Shown in pieces: positions 26,597 to 34,637 of a stretch of 64,000 nt of DNA. Below the pieces are notes generated by a model. That model searched no databases. It was not told where the DNA came from and saw only the letters and a program-made list of their open reading frames with translations. The position numbers and the translations under genes are program-made. Each line of letters starts with the position of its first letter. Positions within the stretch are counted from its first letter, which is position 1. The DNA lies in the NCBI GenBank assembly GCA_900554515.1, contig USHN01000005.1, forward strand, positions 1 to 64,000, read 5' to 3'. This DNA is from an uncultured Acidaminococcus sp. (GTDB taxonomy: Bacteria > Bacillota > Negativicutes > Acidaminococcales > Acidaminococcaceae).

Positions 26597-27748
26597 TTAG
26601 GACAATACGGGGATGAGGGCCAGTACCAGGCCGCCTGCTACTACGGAAGCAACCTGCCCGGCTACATTAACGCCGATGGCCTGCTGGATAATGAAATTCG
26701 AAGGATCTTCTTTCAGAGCCATTTTGGCAATGACCCGCCCGGAAATGGGGAAGGCAGAAATGCCGCAGGCCCCGATCATGGGGTTGATTTTTTTCTTCAA
26801 AAATACGTTAGCCAGCTTGGCAAACAGCACGCCGCCCACGGTATCAAAAATAAAGGCAACAGCGCCTAGGAGCAGGATTTTAACCACCTGCACCGTGAGA
26901 ATGGATTCGGCAGTCATGGTGGCCCCTACGGTAATGCCTAGCAGCAGCGTTACCAGATTGGTCAATTCATTTTGTGCCGTCTGGGCCAGGCTGTCACAGA
27001 CGCCGGAGGTTTTCAGCATGTTGCCAAACATCAGGGCACCGATAAGGGGAACGGAAATAGGCGCCAAGATCCCCGCAATCAGCGTGACCATGAGCGGGAA
27101 AAGGAAAAGCGCCGTCTGGGATACAGGCCGTTCTTCTTTATAAGGCATGCGGATCAGGCGTTCTTTTTTGCTGGTCAATAGTTTTACGATCGGGGGCTGG
27201 ATAATGGGGACGAGGGACATATAACAAAACGCCGTAACGGTAAGGGGGCCCAGCATTTCTGTGGCAAATTTCTGGGCGACGAAAATGGTGGTGGGGCCGT
27301 CCGCAGCCCCGATAATGCCGATAGACGCCGCTTCCCTAAAGGGAAATCCCAGCGCTGCAGCACACAGCGTCGCCACGAAAATCCCCAGATGGGCAGCCGC
27401 CGCAAACAGCATCATATAGGGAGCCCGCAAAAGCGGCGCAAAGTCGCACATGGCGCCAATCCCGATAAAAATCAGCACGGGAAACAGTTCATTGGCGATA
27501 CCCGCCTGATACAGTACACTTAAAAAGCCCGGTTCGCCGCCGCCAGTTGGCATTACGGCAAAATGCCCGGGGATATTGGCCAGGATGCAGCCCACGCCCA
27601 TAGGGAAAAGCAGCACTGGTTCATATCCTTTTTTGACGCCCAGATAGATCAACAATAATCCCACGGCCAACATAACCCAAACCGTCCAGTCCGCCATGCC
27701 CATGACGCCGGAAAAAAGCTCTCGCAATACAACTTCCCAATTTGACAT
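26597..27748 (-). CDS. oadB: Sodium-translocating decarboxylase, beta subunit
   Basis: 383 residues, polytopic inner-membrane protein. GIIGAADGPTTIFVA holds the conserved Asp of the sodium channel, and GACGISAFPISGRV and NFIIQQAIGVNVAGQVASVVAGG are family hallmarks. It couples decarboxylation of a carboxybiotin carrier to sodium export. The partner acid (oxaloacetate, glutaconyl-CoA or methylmalonyl-CoA) cannot be told because the carboxyltransferase and biotin carrier genes are not in this window. A leader with a terminator-like hairpin lies upstream. Next to the prpF transporter operon it may be part of citrate/aconitate or glutamate fermentation. Confidence 0.9.
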   Translation of the reverse strand: MSNWEVVLRELFSGVMGMADWTVWVMLAVGLLLIYLGVKKGYEPVLLFPMGVGCILANIPGHFAVMPTGGGEPGFLSVLYQAGIANELFPVLIFIGIGAMCDFAPLLRAPYMMLFAAAAHLGIFVATLCAAALGFPFREAASIGIIGAADGPTTIFVAQKFATEMLGPLTVTAFCYMSLVPIIQPPIVKLLTSKKERLIRMPYKEERPVSQTALFLFPLMVTLIAGILAPISVPLIGALMFGNMLKTSGVCDSLAQTAQNELTNLVTLLLGITVGATMTAESILTVQVVKILLLGAVAFIFDTVGGVLFAKLANVFLKKKINPMIGACGISAFPISGRVIAKMALKEDPSNFIIQQAIGVNVAGQVASVVAGGLVLALIPVLS

Positions 27749-27784
27749 CTTCTCACCTCAGGTAGACAAATACCAGGTTTCAGT

Positions 27785-27820
27785 AAAAAACGGATCTGAC
27801 ATTTTACAATGCCAGGTCCG
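27785..27820 (-). terminator. Terminator-like hairpin in the oadB leader
   Basis: On the minus strand CGGACCTGGCATT pairs with AATGTCAGATCCG (one mismatch, one G-T), followed by six T. It lies about 50 bases after the predicted oadB transcription start and 37 bases before the start codon. A second hairpin, CCTTTCTGC/GCAGAAAGG, precedes it. Confidence 0.65.
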
Positions 27821-27877
27821 CTTTGCCTTTCTGCCCCTGTGCCATACGCAGAAAGGAGATATGCATTTAATGGTTGC

Positions 27878-27907
27878 ATTTTACAGCATATTTGCTGTTG
27901 TTGTCAA
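27878..27907 (-). promoter_or_regulatory. oadB promoter (minus strand)
   Basis: Read on the minus strand: -35 TTGACA (27907-27902), 18-bp spacer, -10 TAAAAT (27883-27878). Confidence 0.6.
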
Positions 27908-27949
27908 TAGGCGCTGGTAAAATAACAGAGTCAGCCAGTAAGCCGCTAC

Positions 27950-28945
27950 TTATTTGGCACGCACCAGGGCCATCACTTCGTCCGCCCGGTTGTCGCTGCC
28001 CAGTACATCCGTAATCTTGTGGGATACCAGCTCCTGGATGTAGTTTCTGCCATCGCCCAGGTATTGCCGGGGATCAAAATGCTCCGGATGGGCTGCCAGA
28101 TGTTCCCGGATGCCCGCTGTCATGGCAAGGCGCAGGTCGGAGTCGATGTTGATCTTGCACACAGCAGATTTGGCCGCCCGGCGCAACTGATCTTCTGGAA
28201 TGCCTACCGCATCGTCCAGTTTTCCGCCGTTATCATTGATGATTTTTACGTATTTGGGGATAACGGAAGACGCCCCGTGGAGCACGATGGGAAAGCCCGG
28301 AATCTTTTTCTCGATTTCAGCCAGGATGTCAAACCGCAGTTCCGGCGGTACCAGCACGCCGTCCGCATTCCGGGTGCATTGTTCCGGTCTGAATTTGAAG
28401 GCGCCATGGCTGGTGCCAATGGCAATGGCCAGAGAATCCACACCGGTTTCCTTCACAAATTCTTCTACTTCTTCCGGCTGGGTGTAGGCGGCATCTTTGT
28501 CGTCCACGTTCACATCGTCTTCAATGCCGGCCAGTTTGCCCAGCTCCGCTTCTACCACCACACCATGTTCATGGGCATAGGCCACCACTTCCTGGGTACG
28601 TTTGATATTTTCTTTGAAATCATATTTGGATCCATCGTACATAACGGACGTAAACCCATCATCAATGCACGCTTTGCAGGTGGCAAAATCCGGGCCGTGA
28701 TCCAGATGCAGGGCTACCGGGATATCCTTGACTTCCAGTGCCGCCAGAACCAGGTGACGGAGATACGGTCCCTTGGCATATTTCCGGGCGCCGGCAGAGG
28801 CTTGGAGAATAATAGGGGAGTTGAGCGCTGCGGCGGCTTCCGTAATGCCCTGGACAATTTCCATATTGTTCACGTTGAAGGCACCGATAGCATAGCCGCC
28901 CTCATAAGCTTTTTGAAACATTTCTTTTGTACCAATTAGTGGCAT
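27950..28945 (-). CDS. fba: Class II fructose-bisphosphate aldolase
   Basis: 331 residues. Zinc aldolase of glycolysis/gluconeogenesis cleaving fructose 1,6-bisphosphate. Motifs: GAFNVNNMEI, LHLDHG (zinc His and catalytic Asp), YDGSKYDFKENI, GTSHGAFKF, VLHGASSV and KINIDSDLRLA. With PckA in the window this supports gluconeogenesis from fermented amino or organic acids. GAGGAGG precedes the ATG. It starts 34 bases after the RluA-type gene and may share its transcript. Confidence 0.93.
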   Translation of the reverse strand: MPLIGTKEMFQKAYEGGYAIGAFNVNNMEIVQGITEAAAALNSPIILQASAGARKYAKGPYLRHLVLAALEVKDIPVALHLDHGPDFATCKACIDDGFTSVMYDGSKYDFKENIKRTQEVVAYAHEHGVVVEAELGKLAGIEDDVNVDDKDAAYTQPEEVEEFVKETGVDSLAIAIGTSHGAFKFRPEQCTRNADGVLVPPELRFDILAEIEKKIPGFPIVLHGASSVIPKYVKIINDNGGKLDDAVGIPEDQLRRAAKSAVCKINIDSDLRLAMTAGIREHLAAHPEHFDPRQYLGDGRNYIQELVSHKITDVLGSDNRADEVMALVRAK

Positions 28946-28979
28946 GGAAAATTCCTCCTCATACTCTATGATAAAAATA

Positions 28980-29867
28980 TTATACCATATTCACCAGCTC
29001 CCTGAGCAAGGGAAAATGCTGGTAAAAATCTTCCGGGATAGGCGCAGAAAGCGTCAGCGGCTCTCCGGTAAAGGGACGCAAAAAAGACAGCTTCCAGGCG
29101 TGGAGAAAATGCCGTGACTGGGGGCCATTTTCCCCATACAGATGATCCCCTAAAAGCGGATGCCCTGCGGCAGCACAGTGTACCCGGATCTGATGGGTGC
29201 GGCCTGTTTTAAGTGTAAATTGCACAAGCGTCAGGTTGTTATCTTCTGCCAAAACCTTGCACACGGTGCGGGCGGGAAGGCCTGCCGGATCCACCTGCCG
29301 CTGTATAATCGACCCGGGAACCCGGGCAATGGGCCTATCCAGTACCATTTCTTTTGCCTCCCAATGCCCCAGGGTAAGCCCCAGGTAACATTTTTGGACA
29401 GCACACTGGGACAGGGCATGGTGCACCCAGGCATTTTTGGCAAACAGCACCATGCCGCTGGTTTCCTTATCCAGTCGGGAAACGGGGTGGACGGCACAGG
29501 GAAGATTCTTTTTCTTATAATACCAGGCAATACGGCGGGAGAGAGCGGGCAGCAAGGTTGCCGTAGCGTTATGGGTTATGAGCCCTGCCGGTTTATTGAC
29601 GGCAAGCAAAAGGTCATCTTCATAGAGAATTTCCAGCGGGGCCTCTTCCGGCATGAGGGTACACACCTCTGGCAAAAAATTCCATTGTACGGTGTCCCCC
29701 GGCTGCAGCAATGCGTCCCGGAATACGGGCTCCCCATTGACGGAAAAAATCCCTGCCGCTTTGGCTTTCTTCCAATACGTCCCGGAAAGTCCCCAGTGCT
29801 GCAAAAAAGATTTCAGGTGTTGGGGCGTAGCCGAGAGGGGGACGGTGAGTGCAAGATATTGCTGCAT
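28980..29867 (-). CDS. RluA-family pseudouridine synthase
   Basis: 295 residues. N-terminal S4-like RNA-binding segment (about 15-75) and catalytic domain with HPVSRLDKETSGMVLFAK, whose Asp is the nucleophile, then KCYLGLTLG and LKTGRTHQIRVHCAAAGHPLLGDHLYG. It isomerises uridine in rRNA or tRNA; which site is not evident. Divergent from the CopZ-like gene; AAAGGAATTTC precedes the ATG. Confidence 0.88.
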   Translation of the reverse strand: MQQYLALTVPLSATPQHLKSFLQHWGLSGTYWKKAKAAGIFSVNGEPVFRDALLQPGDTVQWNFLPEVCTLMPEEAPLEILYEDDLLLAVNKPAGLITHNATATLLPALSRRIAWYYKKKNLPCAVHPVSRLDKETSGMVLFAKNAWVHHALSQCAVQKCYLGLTLGHWEAKEMVLDRPIARVPGSIIQRQVDPAGLPARTVCKVLAEDNNLTLVQFTLKTGRTHQIRVHCAAAGHPLLGDHLYGENGPQSRHFLHAWKLSFLRPFTGEPLTLSAPIPEDFYQHFPLLRELVNMV

Positions 29868-29891
29868 AAGAAATTCCTTTCTCTAAAAGCC

Positions 29892-29946
29892 TTGACAAAT
29901 CTGGCAAACGCCGTATAATAAATGCATAGAAACCCCTTACGGGTAT
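29892..29946 (+). promoter_or_regulatory. copZ promoter with CsoR-like operator
   Basis: -35 TTGACA (29892-29897), 16-bp spacer, -10 TATAAT (29914-29919). ACCCCTTACGGGTAT (29932-29946) follows around the transcription start; its ACCC/GGGT arms resemble a degenerate half of the copA operators. Confidence 0.5.
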
Positions 29947-29976
29947 ATGGTATGAAGCAGAAAGAAGGCTTTTAAT

Positions 29977-30237
29977 ATGGTCAAAATGATTGTTGGCGTA
30001 GAAGGTATGATGTGCGGCATGTGCGAGGCCCATGTAAATGACGCCATCCGGCAGCATTTCAAGGTGGACAGTGTAAAAAGTGACCGGAATAAAAAAGAGA
30101 CGGACATTGTGGCCGAAATGGCCTTGGATGAAAAGGCGGTCAAAGATGTGATTGATGCCACAGGGTATCAGGTGACCAGCTTCAAAGTAGAACCTTACGA
30201 AAAGAAAAAAGGCTTGTTCTCCCGCCTTTTGGGATAA
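29977..30237 (+). CDS. copZ: Small heavy-metal-associated (CopZ-like) protein
   Basis: 86 residues, a single ferredoxin-like HMA domain with GMMCGMC (Cys 13 and 16) in place of the usual MxCxxC, and the family's conserved ATGY (DATGYQV). The basic tail KKKGLFSRLLG is extra. Likely a cytoplasmic Cu(I) chaperone delivering to CopA at 0.9 kb. The GMMC motif matches that of the C-terminal domain of CopA. It has its own promoter and terminator, distant from copA and csoR. Confidence 0.8.
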   Translation: MVKMIVGVEGMMCGMCEAHVNDAIRQHFKVDSVKSDRNKKETDIVAEMALDEKAVKDVIDATGYQVTSFKVEPYEKKKGLFSRLLG

Positions 30238-30249
30238 TGAGCGTGCATG

Positions 30250-30279
30250 GCGTCGGCAGTGAACCGGCGCCTATTTTTT
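30250..30279 (+). terminator. copZ terminator
   Basis: GCGTCGG pairs with CCGGCGC (one G-T) around seven bases, followed by CTATTTTTT. Confidence 0.7.
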
Positions 30280-30331
30280 GTACAGCTGAAATGGTATAAT
30301 AGACTGGCATATTACGGAAGGATGAAAACAC

Positions 30332-31870
30332 ATGGACGACCAGGAAAAAGCGGGGATTTTTGGACGCCTCCGCCTTTTATACCATTCAGAAAAAATTCGG
30401 CCGCCTAGGCCAAAGCCCATACCCAAGGAAGCGGCTTTCCCCTCCTTGCTGTGGCAACTGCGAGTCATGCAGCGGGACGACCGGGCCCTGCGTGAAAGTA
30501 CGGCGGAGCTGTTTTACCGCCAGGGGAAATTGGCCGAATCCTATACGGACGATAGGGTGTATACCCTGCCCGTGCTCCACTATTACCCCACGTATAAGGT
30601 GCTGAGTGACAACGAATTGCGGGGGTATTTTGGCTGGCGTACCCGCTGGAGAAACGGCCAAAAAGAGCGCACCAGCCTCAGCTTTGCCTTTATCTATATT
30701 TACGAGCTGTTAAACGGTATCGGAACCACTTCCGTGGCCGATGGGTATGCAAAGCTTACGGCTTTTGCCAAGGACTACGGGGCTCTGGATGAGCGGGTGC
30801 TGTCCTACCTGGACCTTTGGATCCGGGACTATGTTCTGTATCATCACCTGGATACGGCGCTTTTACCCAAAGACTTTGGAGTAGTGCAGGATACAGCCCT
30901 TTTGGTGCTCCTGCAGTATGAAAAGTTTAAAGATGACGAAATCTTTGCTGCCCTGGATGTATTTTCCACCTACCATTTGTCCAAATCCAAATTGTATAAG
31001 AGCCAGCCGGCCCTGATAGAGCGCCTTGTAGGACAGCTGTACCGGAAACTCCAGGCGTATTACCAAAAGAAACGCAGAAAAAAGACCTTTGTGGAAGAGT
31101 ATATCGGGGAAGCGGGCTATACCTGGCTGAACCTGTTTGACAATGCCGTTTTTTTAAAACAGCCTGACGACCGGGAATTTACGGTAACACTTTCTCCCGT
31201 CTGCAGCGTTACCAACCGGCATGGCAACTGGTCTGAGCGCTGCTACGACTACAGCAGCAAACGGATGCGGAAACTGGGAAAGCTGATGAAAACCTGGGAC
31301 AGCCTTTTGCGGGAAAAGCTGGATTTACCCCCGATTATGGCACCTTTTGTGTACAAATGGCTGCGGCAGTTGGTAGAAGATACCTGGACAGAAGAAATGC
31401 AGCGGCAAAAACTGGAAGAAAAACGCAAAGTGGTCTTTCACTTTGACCAGCTGGATACCATTCGCAAGGAAGCTGCTGTAACAAGAGAGAAGCTCATGAC
31501 AGAAGAAGAGCGGCAGGAGGAACTAAGCGCCGTGGAGGCTCTCATGCCAAAGAAGGAACAGGTGCCCGCTGCAGAATCCCATGAGGAAACGGCCGCTGCT
31601 AGCGAAATAGCAGGCAAGAGACCCTGGGGATTGACCGAGGACGAAGAAGCGTTTCTGCGCTGCCTGCTCTACGGAAAAGATACCTCCTGGCTTGCGGCAA
31701 AGGGGCTTATGCGTTCGGTCCTGGTGGATGCCATCAACGAAAAATGTTACGAAACCTTTGGAGATACCGTACTGGAAGCCGGGGAACCCCCTTGCGTGCT
31801 GGAAGACTACGCAGAAGAATTAAAAGAAACCATCAAGGAGGCAGTATGCCAAGACAAAGAAAAAAACTAG
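30332..31870 (+). CDS. TerB_N/TerB_C domain protein
   Basis: 512 residues. An N-terminal TerB_N-like region (about 60-300) contains LHYYPTYKVLSDNELRGYFGWRTRWRNG and a long helical domain with LLNGIG. A Lys/Glu-rich linker (about 350-430) follows, then a TerB_C-like domain (about 435-505: WGLTEDEEAFLRCLLYG...AINEKCYETFGDTVLE). These paired domains are known from tellurite-resistance/stress and predicted phage-defence contexts, where they often accompany nucleases or helicases. Here the partner is a DEDDh exonuclease overlapping its 3' end by 25 bases. No enzymatic residues are apparent; a scaffold or sensor role is inferred. The domain call is from pattern recall. Confidence 0.7.
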   Translation: MDDQEKAGIFGRLRLLYHSEKIRPPRPKPIPKEAAFPSLLWQLRVMQRDDRALRESTAELFYRQGKLAESYTDDRVYTLPVLHYYPTYKVLSDNELRGYFGWRTRWRNGQKERTSLSFAFIYIYELLNGIGTTSVADGYAKLTAFAKDYGALDERVLSYLDLWIRDYVLYHHLDTALLPKDFGVVQDTALLVLLQYEKFKDDEIFAALDVFSTYHLSKSKLYKSQPALIERLVGQLYRKLQAYYQKKRRKKTFVEEYIGEAGYTWLNLFDNAVFLKQPDDREFTVTLSPVCSVTNRHGNWSERCYDYSSKRMRKLGKLMKTWDSLLREKLDLPPIMAPFVYKWLRQLVEDTWTEEMQRQKLEEKRKVVFHFDQLDTIRKEAAVTREKLMTEEERQEELSAVEALMPKKEQVPAAESHEETAAASEIAGKRPWGLTEDEEAFLRCLLYGKDTSWLAAKGLMRSVLVDAINEKCYETFGDTVLEAGEPPCVLEDYAEELKETIKEAVCQDKEKN

Positions 31871-32520
31871 CAGGTATCTTACCGGGAACGGGAAAAGAGG
31901 AATGGAATTTTCCCGCAAGCTATACCGTGGTGGACGTGGAAACCACCGGACTTCACCCGGAGTGGGACAGAGTGATCGAAATCGGGGCCATGAAAATCCA
32001 AAACGGCATTCCGGGAGAACGCTTTTCTTCCCTGCTGCGGCCCCCTTTTAAACAGTGGGGACAATATGTGATGCCGGCCATTACCAAGCTCACCGGGATT
32101 ACCAATGAGATGTTGGAAAAGGCCCCGGAAGCTGCTACCGTGCTAAAAAAATTTGCTACTTTTTTGGGAAACGATCCCGTCGTGGGCTACAATGTGGACT
32201 TTGATATGGCCTTTTTACAGGAGCATTTTCAGAAACTTCTAGGGCGGCCTCTTGCCAATTCCTGGGTGGATGTGCTGCCCATGGTGCAGTTTTTGTTCCC
32301 GCACTGGGAGCATCATAGATTGGCTGATGCAGTGGCCTATTATCACCTGACCAATGCCCGGGCCCATCGGGCGCTGAGTGACGTGGAAGCCACCTGGCAG
32401 GTATTTGAAAAAGTACATCAGGAAACCTTGCACGTCTACCCAGAAGAAGCCCAATTTTTTGCGGCCTTGCAGCGCAGCCTGGGGATAAATCAGGAAGAAG
32501 AGCAGATGAGCCTTTGGTAA
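31846..32520 (+). CDS. DEDDh 3'-5' exonuclease (PolC/DnaQ-type)
   Basis: 224 residues. Exonuclease motifs: VVDVETTGLHP (ExoI Asp-Glu), GYNVDFDMAFL (ExoII Asp) and HRALSDVEAT (ExoIII His and Asp), placing it in the DnaQ-like DEDDh group near the PolC proofreading domain and Cas2-fused or DinG-type relatives. An RQRKK N-terminus may bind nucleic acid. AAGGAGG at 31835-31841 selects ATG 31846 inside the TerB gene, so the two proteins are translationally coupled and probably act together. Confidence 0.87.
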   Translation: MPRQRKKLAGILPGTGKEEWNFPASYTVVDVETTGLHPEWDRVIEIGAMKIQNGIPGERFSSLLRPPFKQWGQYVMPAITKLTGITNEMLEKAPEAATVLKKFATFLGNDPVVGYNVDFDMAFLQEHFQKLLGRPLANSWVDVLPMVQFLFPHWEHHRLADAVAYYHLTNARAHRALSDVEATWQVFEKVHQETLHVYPEEAQFFAALQRSLGINQEEEQMSLW

Positions 32521-32528
32521 GAGAGGAC

Positions 32529-32586
32529 CCTTGGTAGTACTTTTTAATAGTTACGCTAGTGTAAAGGATACACTTACCAAGGTTTT
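32529..32586 (+). terminator. Terminator of the TerB-exonuclease operon
   Basis: CCTTGGTA (32529-32536) pairs with TACCAAGG (32575-32582), then TTTTATA; the loop is long. Confidence 0.55.
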
Positions 32587-32676
32587 ATATAGCCTTACCT
32601 GTATTACCCTATACTATCCTGTACTATACTACCCTTACTTAACCTTACATTACCTTACCTTACCTACGCCGCGAAA
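32587..32676 (+). repeat. G-poor degenerate CCTTAC-rich tract
   Basis: About 80 bp almost without G on the plus strand, with repeated CCTTAC, ACCCT and TACTAT words (for example TTACCTTACCTTACCT). Read on the minus strand it is a purine/T-rich GGTAAGG series. It directly abuts the 21-bp repeat array. Confidence 0.6.
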
Positions 32677-32679
32677 ATG

Positions 32680-32790
32680 ACGCAAGTGGTTGCGGAATTT
32701 GCACACTTGGTTGCGCTATTGACGCAAGTGGTTGCGGAATTTACGCACTTGGTTGCCACTTGGTTGCCATTTGGTTGCCATTTGGTTGCC
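32680..32790 (+). repeat. Phased 21-bp and 11-bp tandem repeats
   Basis: Three consecutive 21-bp units (32680-32700, 32701-32721, 32722-32742) share an AxTGGTTGCG core; units 1 and 3 are identical. A 15-bp unit (32743-32757) and three 11-bp units (ACTTGGTTGCC, then ATTTGGTTGCC twice, 32758-32790) follow. The periods equal two and one helical turns. A 42-codon frame with heptad-like repeats (TQVVAEF) runs through it from ATG 32677 but has no ribosome site. Confidence 0.75.
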
Positions 32791-32834
32791 AAAAACTTTT
32801 TTTGAGGGAGAATGGGAGACAGAGACTAGTATAT

Positions 32835-32931
32835 AGTAAAGCCTCCCGCCTGTAAAGGCATCGGAGTTCTCACGCAGGGAACTCCGATGCCTTGCATTCT
32901 TTGCTGAAGTATGCTTTACTAGATGCGGGAG
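32835..32931 (+). other. Long hairpin element in intergenic region
   Basis: AAGGCATCGGAGTTC (32855-32869) pairs perfectly with GAACTCCGATGCCTT (32879-32893) around nine bases. AGTAAAGC (32835-32842) is complementary to GCTTTACT (32913-32920), and CTCCCGC (32843-32849) to GCGGGAG (32925-32931). The last two pairings are not nested and would be alternative or form a pseudoknot. No T tract follows, so it is not a simple terminator. Confidence 0.5.
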
Positions 32932-32937
32932 ATTTGA

Positions 32938-32990
32938 GAGAATAGTTTCATGTGACGCGAATCAAGCACTTGCGTAAACGGCAGGTGCTT
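32938..32990 (+). repeat. 53-bp direct repeat, left copy
   Basis: Begins GAGAATAGTTTCATGTGACG and ends GGCAGGTGCTT. It matches 39478-39530 at 51 of 53 positions (C/T at offset 19, T/G at offset 49). The distal part forms a hairpin, AAGCAC-T-TGC with GCA-G-GTGCTT, followed here by TTTT (terminator-like). The two copies bracket the type I restriction locus. Confidence 0.85.
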
Positions 32991-33026
32991 TTTCATTTAA
33001 CGGTGCTTTTTACTGTATTCTCCACC

Positions 33027-33056
33027 TTGAACGGCCGCCATAATCAATGGTACAAT
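33027..33056 (+). promoter_or_regulatory. hsdM promoter
   Basis: -35 TTGAAC (33027-33032), 18-bp spacer, -10 TACAAT (33051-33056). Confidence 0.55.
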
Positions 33057-33114
33057 AAGGGTGTTACTTTTTGTGAATGTTGTGGAAATTGCGCTATAAA
33101 TCCCGGAGGAATTC

Positions 33115-34617
33115 ATGATCACAGGTGTATTGAAAAGCAAAATCGATAGTTTATGGGAAATCTTTTGGACGGGGGGGCTTACCAACCCGCTGGACGTGAT
33201 TGAGCAGATGACCTATCTCATGTTCATTCACGACCTGGATGAAAGCGATACCCAGCACGCCAAGGAAAGTGCCATGCTGGACCTTCCCTATACCAGTATG
33301 TTCGGCAGGGAAATTGTCATCGGCGAGCGCACGGTGGACGGCAATCAGCTGCGCTGGTCGGTACTGCGGGACTTTCCGCCCCAGAAGATGTACGCCGTCA
33401 TGCAGGAGATGGTGTTCCCCTTTATCAAAGGGCTCCATGGCAGCAAAGAAAGCGCCTATGCCCAGTACATGCAGGACGCCATTTTTAAGAGTCCCACGCC
33501 CCTTATGCTCTCCAAGATCGTGGACGCCATGGACGAACTGTACAAGCAGATGGCGGATTTGAAAGATTCGGACGTGCGGGGGGACGTGTATGAATATCTC
33601 CTGTCCAAATTGAGGAATTCCGGCGTAAACGGGCAGTTCCGTACGCCCCGGCACATCATCCGTATGATGGTGGAGCTGATGGCCCCTACGCCTACGGATT
33701 GCATCGCCGACCCTGCGGCAGGCACTTCCGGTTTTCTCGTGGCGGCGGCAGAATACGAAAAAGCGCACCACCATAACGAGATCTTTTTTGACAAAGCCAC
33801 CCGGGACCACTACATGAACCACATGTTTAACGGCTTTGACATGGACCGCACCATGCTGCGTATCGGCGCCATGAACATGATGGCCCACGGCATCACCAAT
33901 CCCCATATCGAATACCGTGACAGCCTGTCGGACCAGAACACGGATCGGGACAAATATACCCTGATCCTGGCCAATCCGCCCTTTAAAGGCAGCCTGGACT
34001 ATGACATCGTCTCCACGGATTTGTTAAAGCTGTGCAAGACCAAGAAAACCGAACTCCTCTTTGTGGATCTGTTTATCCACATGCTCCAGGTAGGCGGGCG
34101 GTGTGCCTGCATTGTGCCAGACGGCGTGCTTTTTGGCTCCTCCAAGGCCCATATTGCCATCCGCAGGGAACTCATCGAAAACCAGCGGCTGGAGGCGGTG
34201 ATCTCCATGCCCTCCGGCGTATTTAAGCCCTATGCCGGCGTTTCCACAGGGATCCTGATCTTTACAAAAACAAACCACGGCGGCACCGATACCGTGTGGT
34301 TCTACGATATGCGCTCTGATGGTTTCAGTCTGGACGATAAACGTACCCCCCAGGAAACTAGCGATATCCCCGATATCATCGCCCGCTTTGCCCATAGGGA
34401 CGAAGAAATAAACCGCAAGCGGACGGAGCAGTCCTTCCTAGTGCCCAAACAGGAACTGGTGGATAACGGCTATGACCTGTCCATCAACAAGTACAAAAAG
34501 GTGGAGTATACGCCGGTGAAATATCCCCCTACGGAAGAAATCATGACCAATCTTCGGGAACTTGAAATAAAAATCGGCGATGAGATGGAAGAATTGGAAA
34601 AGATGCTCGGGCTATAG
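33115..34617 (+). CDS. hsdM: Type I restriction-modification methyltransferase subunit
   Basis: 500 residues, full-length. N6-adenine methyltransferase subunit that joins HsdS for modification and HsdS plus HsdR for restriction. N-terminal helical HsdM_N region (about 5-150), then the Rossmann domain with DPAAGTSGFL (SAM motif I) and ANPPFKG (NPPF catalytic motif IV), and LFVDLFIHMLQVGGRCACIVPDGVLFG. A C-terminal helix reaches LREKLE-like LEIKIGDEMEELEKML. GGAGGA precedes ATG 33115. It leads hsdMSR in one operon. Confidence 0.95.
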   Translation: MITGVLKSKIDSLWEIFWTGGLTNPLDVIEQMTYLMFIHDLDESDTQHAKESAMLDLPYTSMFGREIVIGERTVDGNQLRWSVLRDFPPQKMYAVMQEMVFPFIKGLHGSKESAYAQYMQDAIFKSPTPLMLSKIVDAMDELYKQMADLKDSDVRGDVYEYLLSKLRNSGVNGQFRTPRHIIRMMVELMAPTPTDCIADPAAGTSGFLVAAAEYEKAHHHNEIFFDKATRDHYMNHMFNGFDMDRTMLRIGAMNMMAHGITNPHIEYRDSLSDQNTDRDKYTLILANPPFKGSLDYDIVSTDLLKLCKTKKTELLFVDLFIHMLQVGGRCACIVPDGVLFGSSKAHIAIRRELIENQRLEAVISMPSGVFKPYAGVSTGILIFTKTNHGGTDTVWFYDMRSDGFSLDDKRTPQETSDIPDIIARFAHRDEEINRKRTEQSFLVPKQELVDNGYDLSINKYKKVEYTPVKYPPTEEIMTNLRELEIKIGDEMEELEKMLGL

Positions 34618-34637
34618 AGAGTTGCGGGGATGAAGAG

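Noticed and set aside
32680..32790. Chromosomal or plasmid replication origin.
   Set aside because: No DnaA boxes, dnaA/dnaN or rep gene is near; iteron-like spacing alone is not enough.
32677..32805. 42-codon frame MTQVVAEF... with heptad-like repeats across the tandem array.
   Set aside because: The heptads are explained by the 21-bp unit length, and there is no ribosome site. Kept only as part of the repeat observation.
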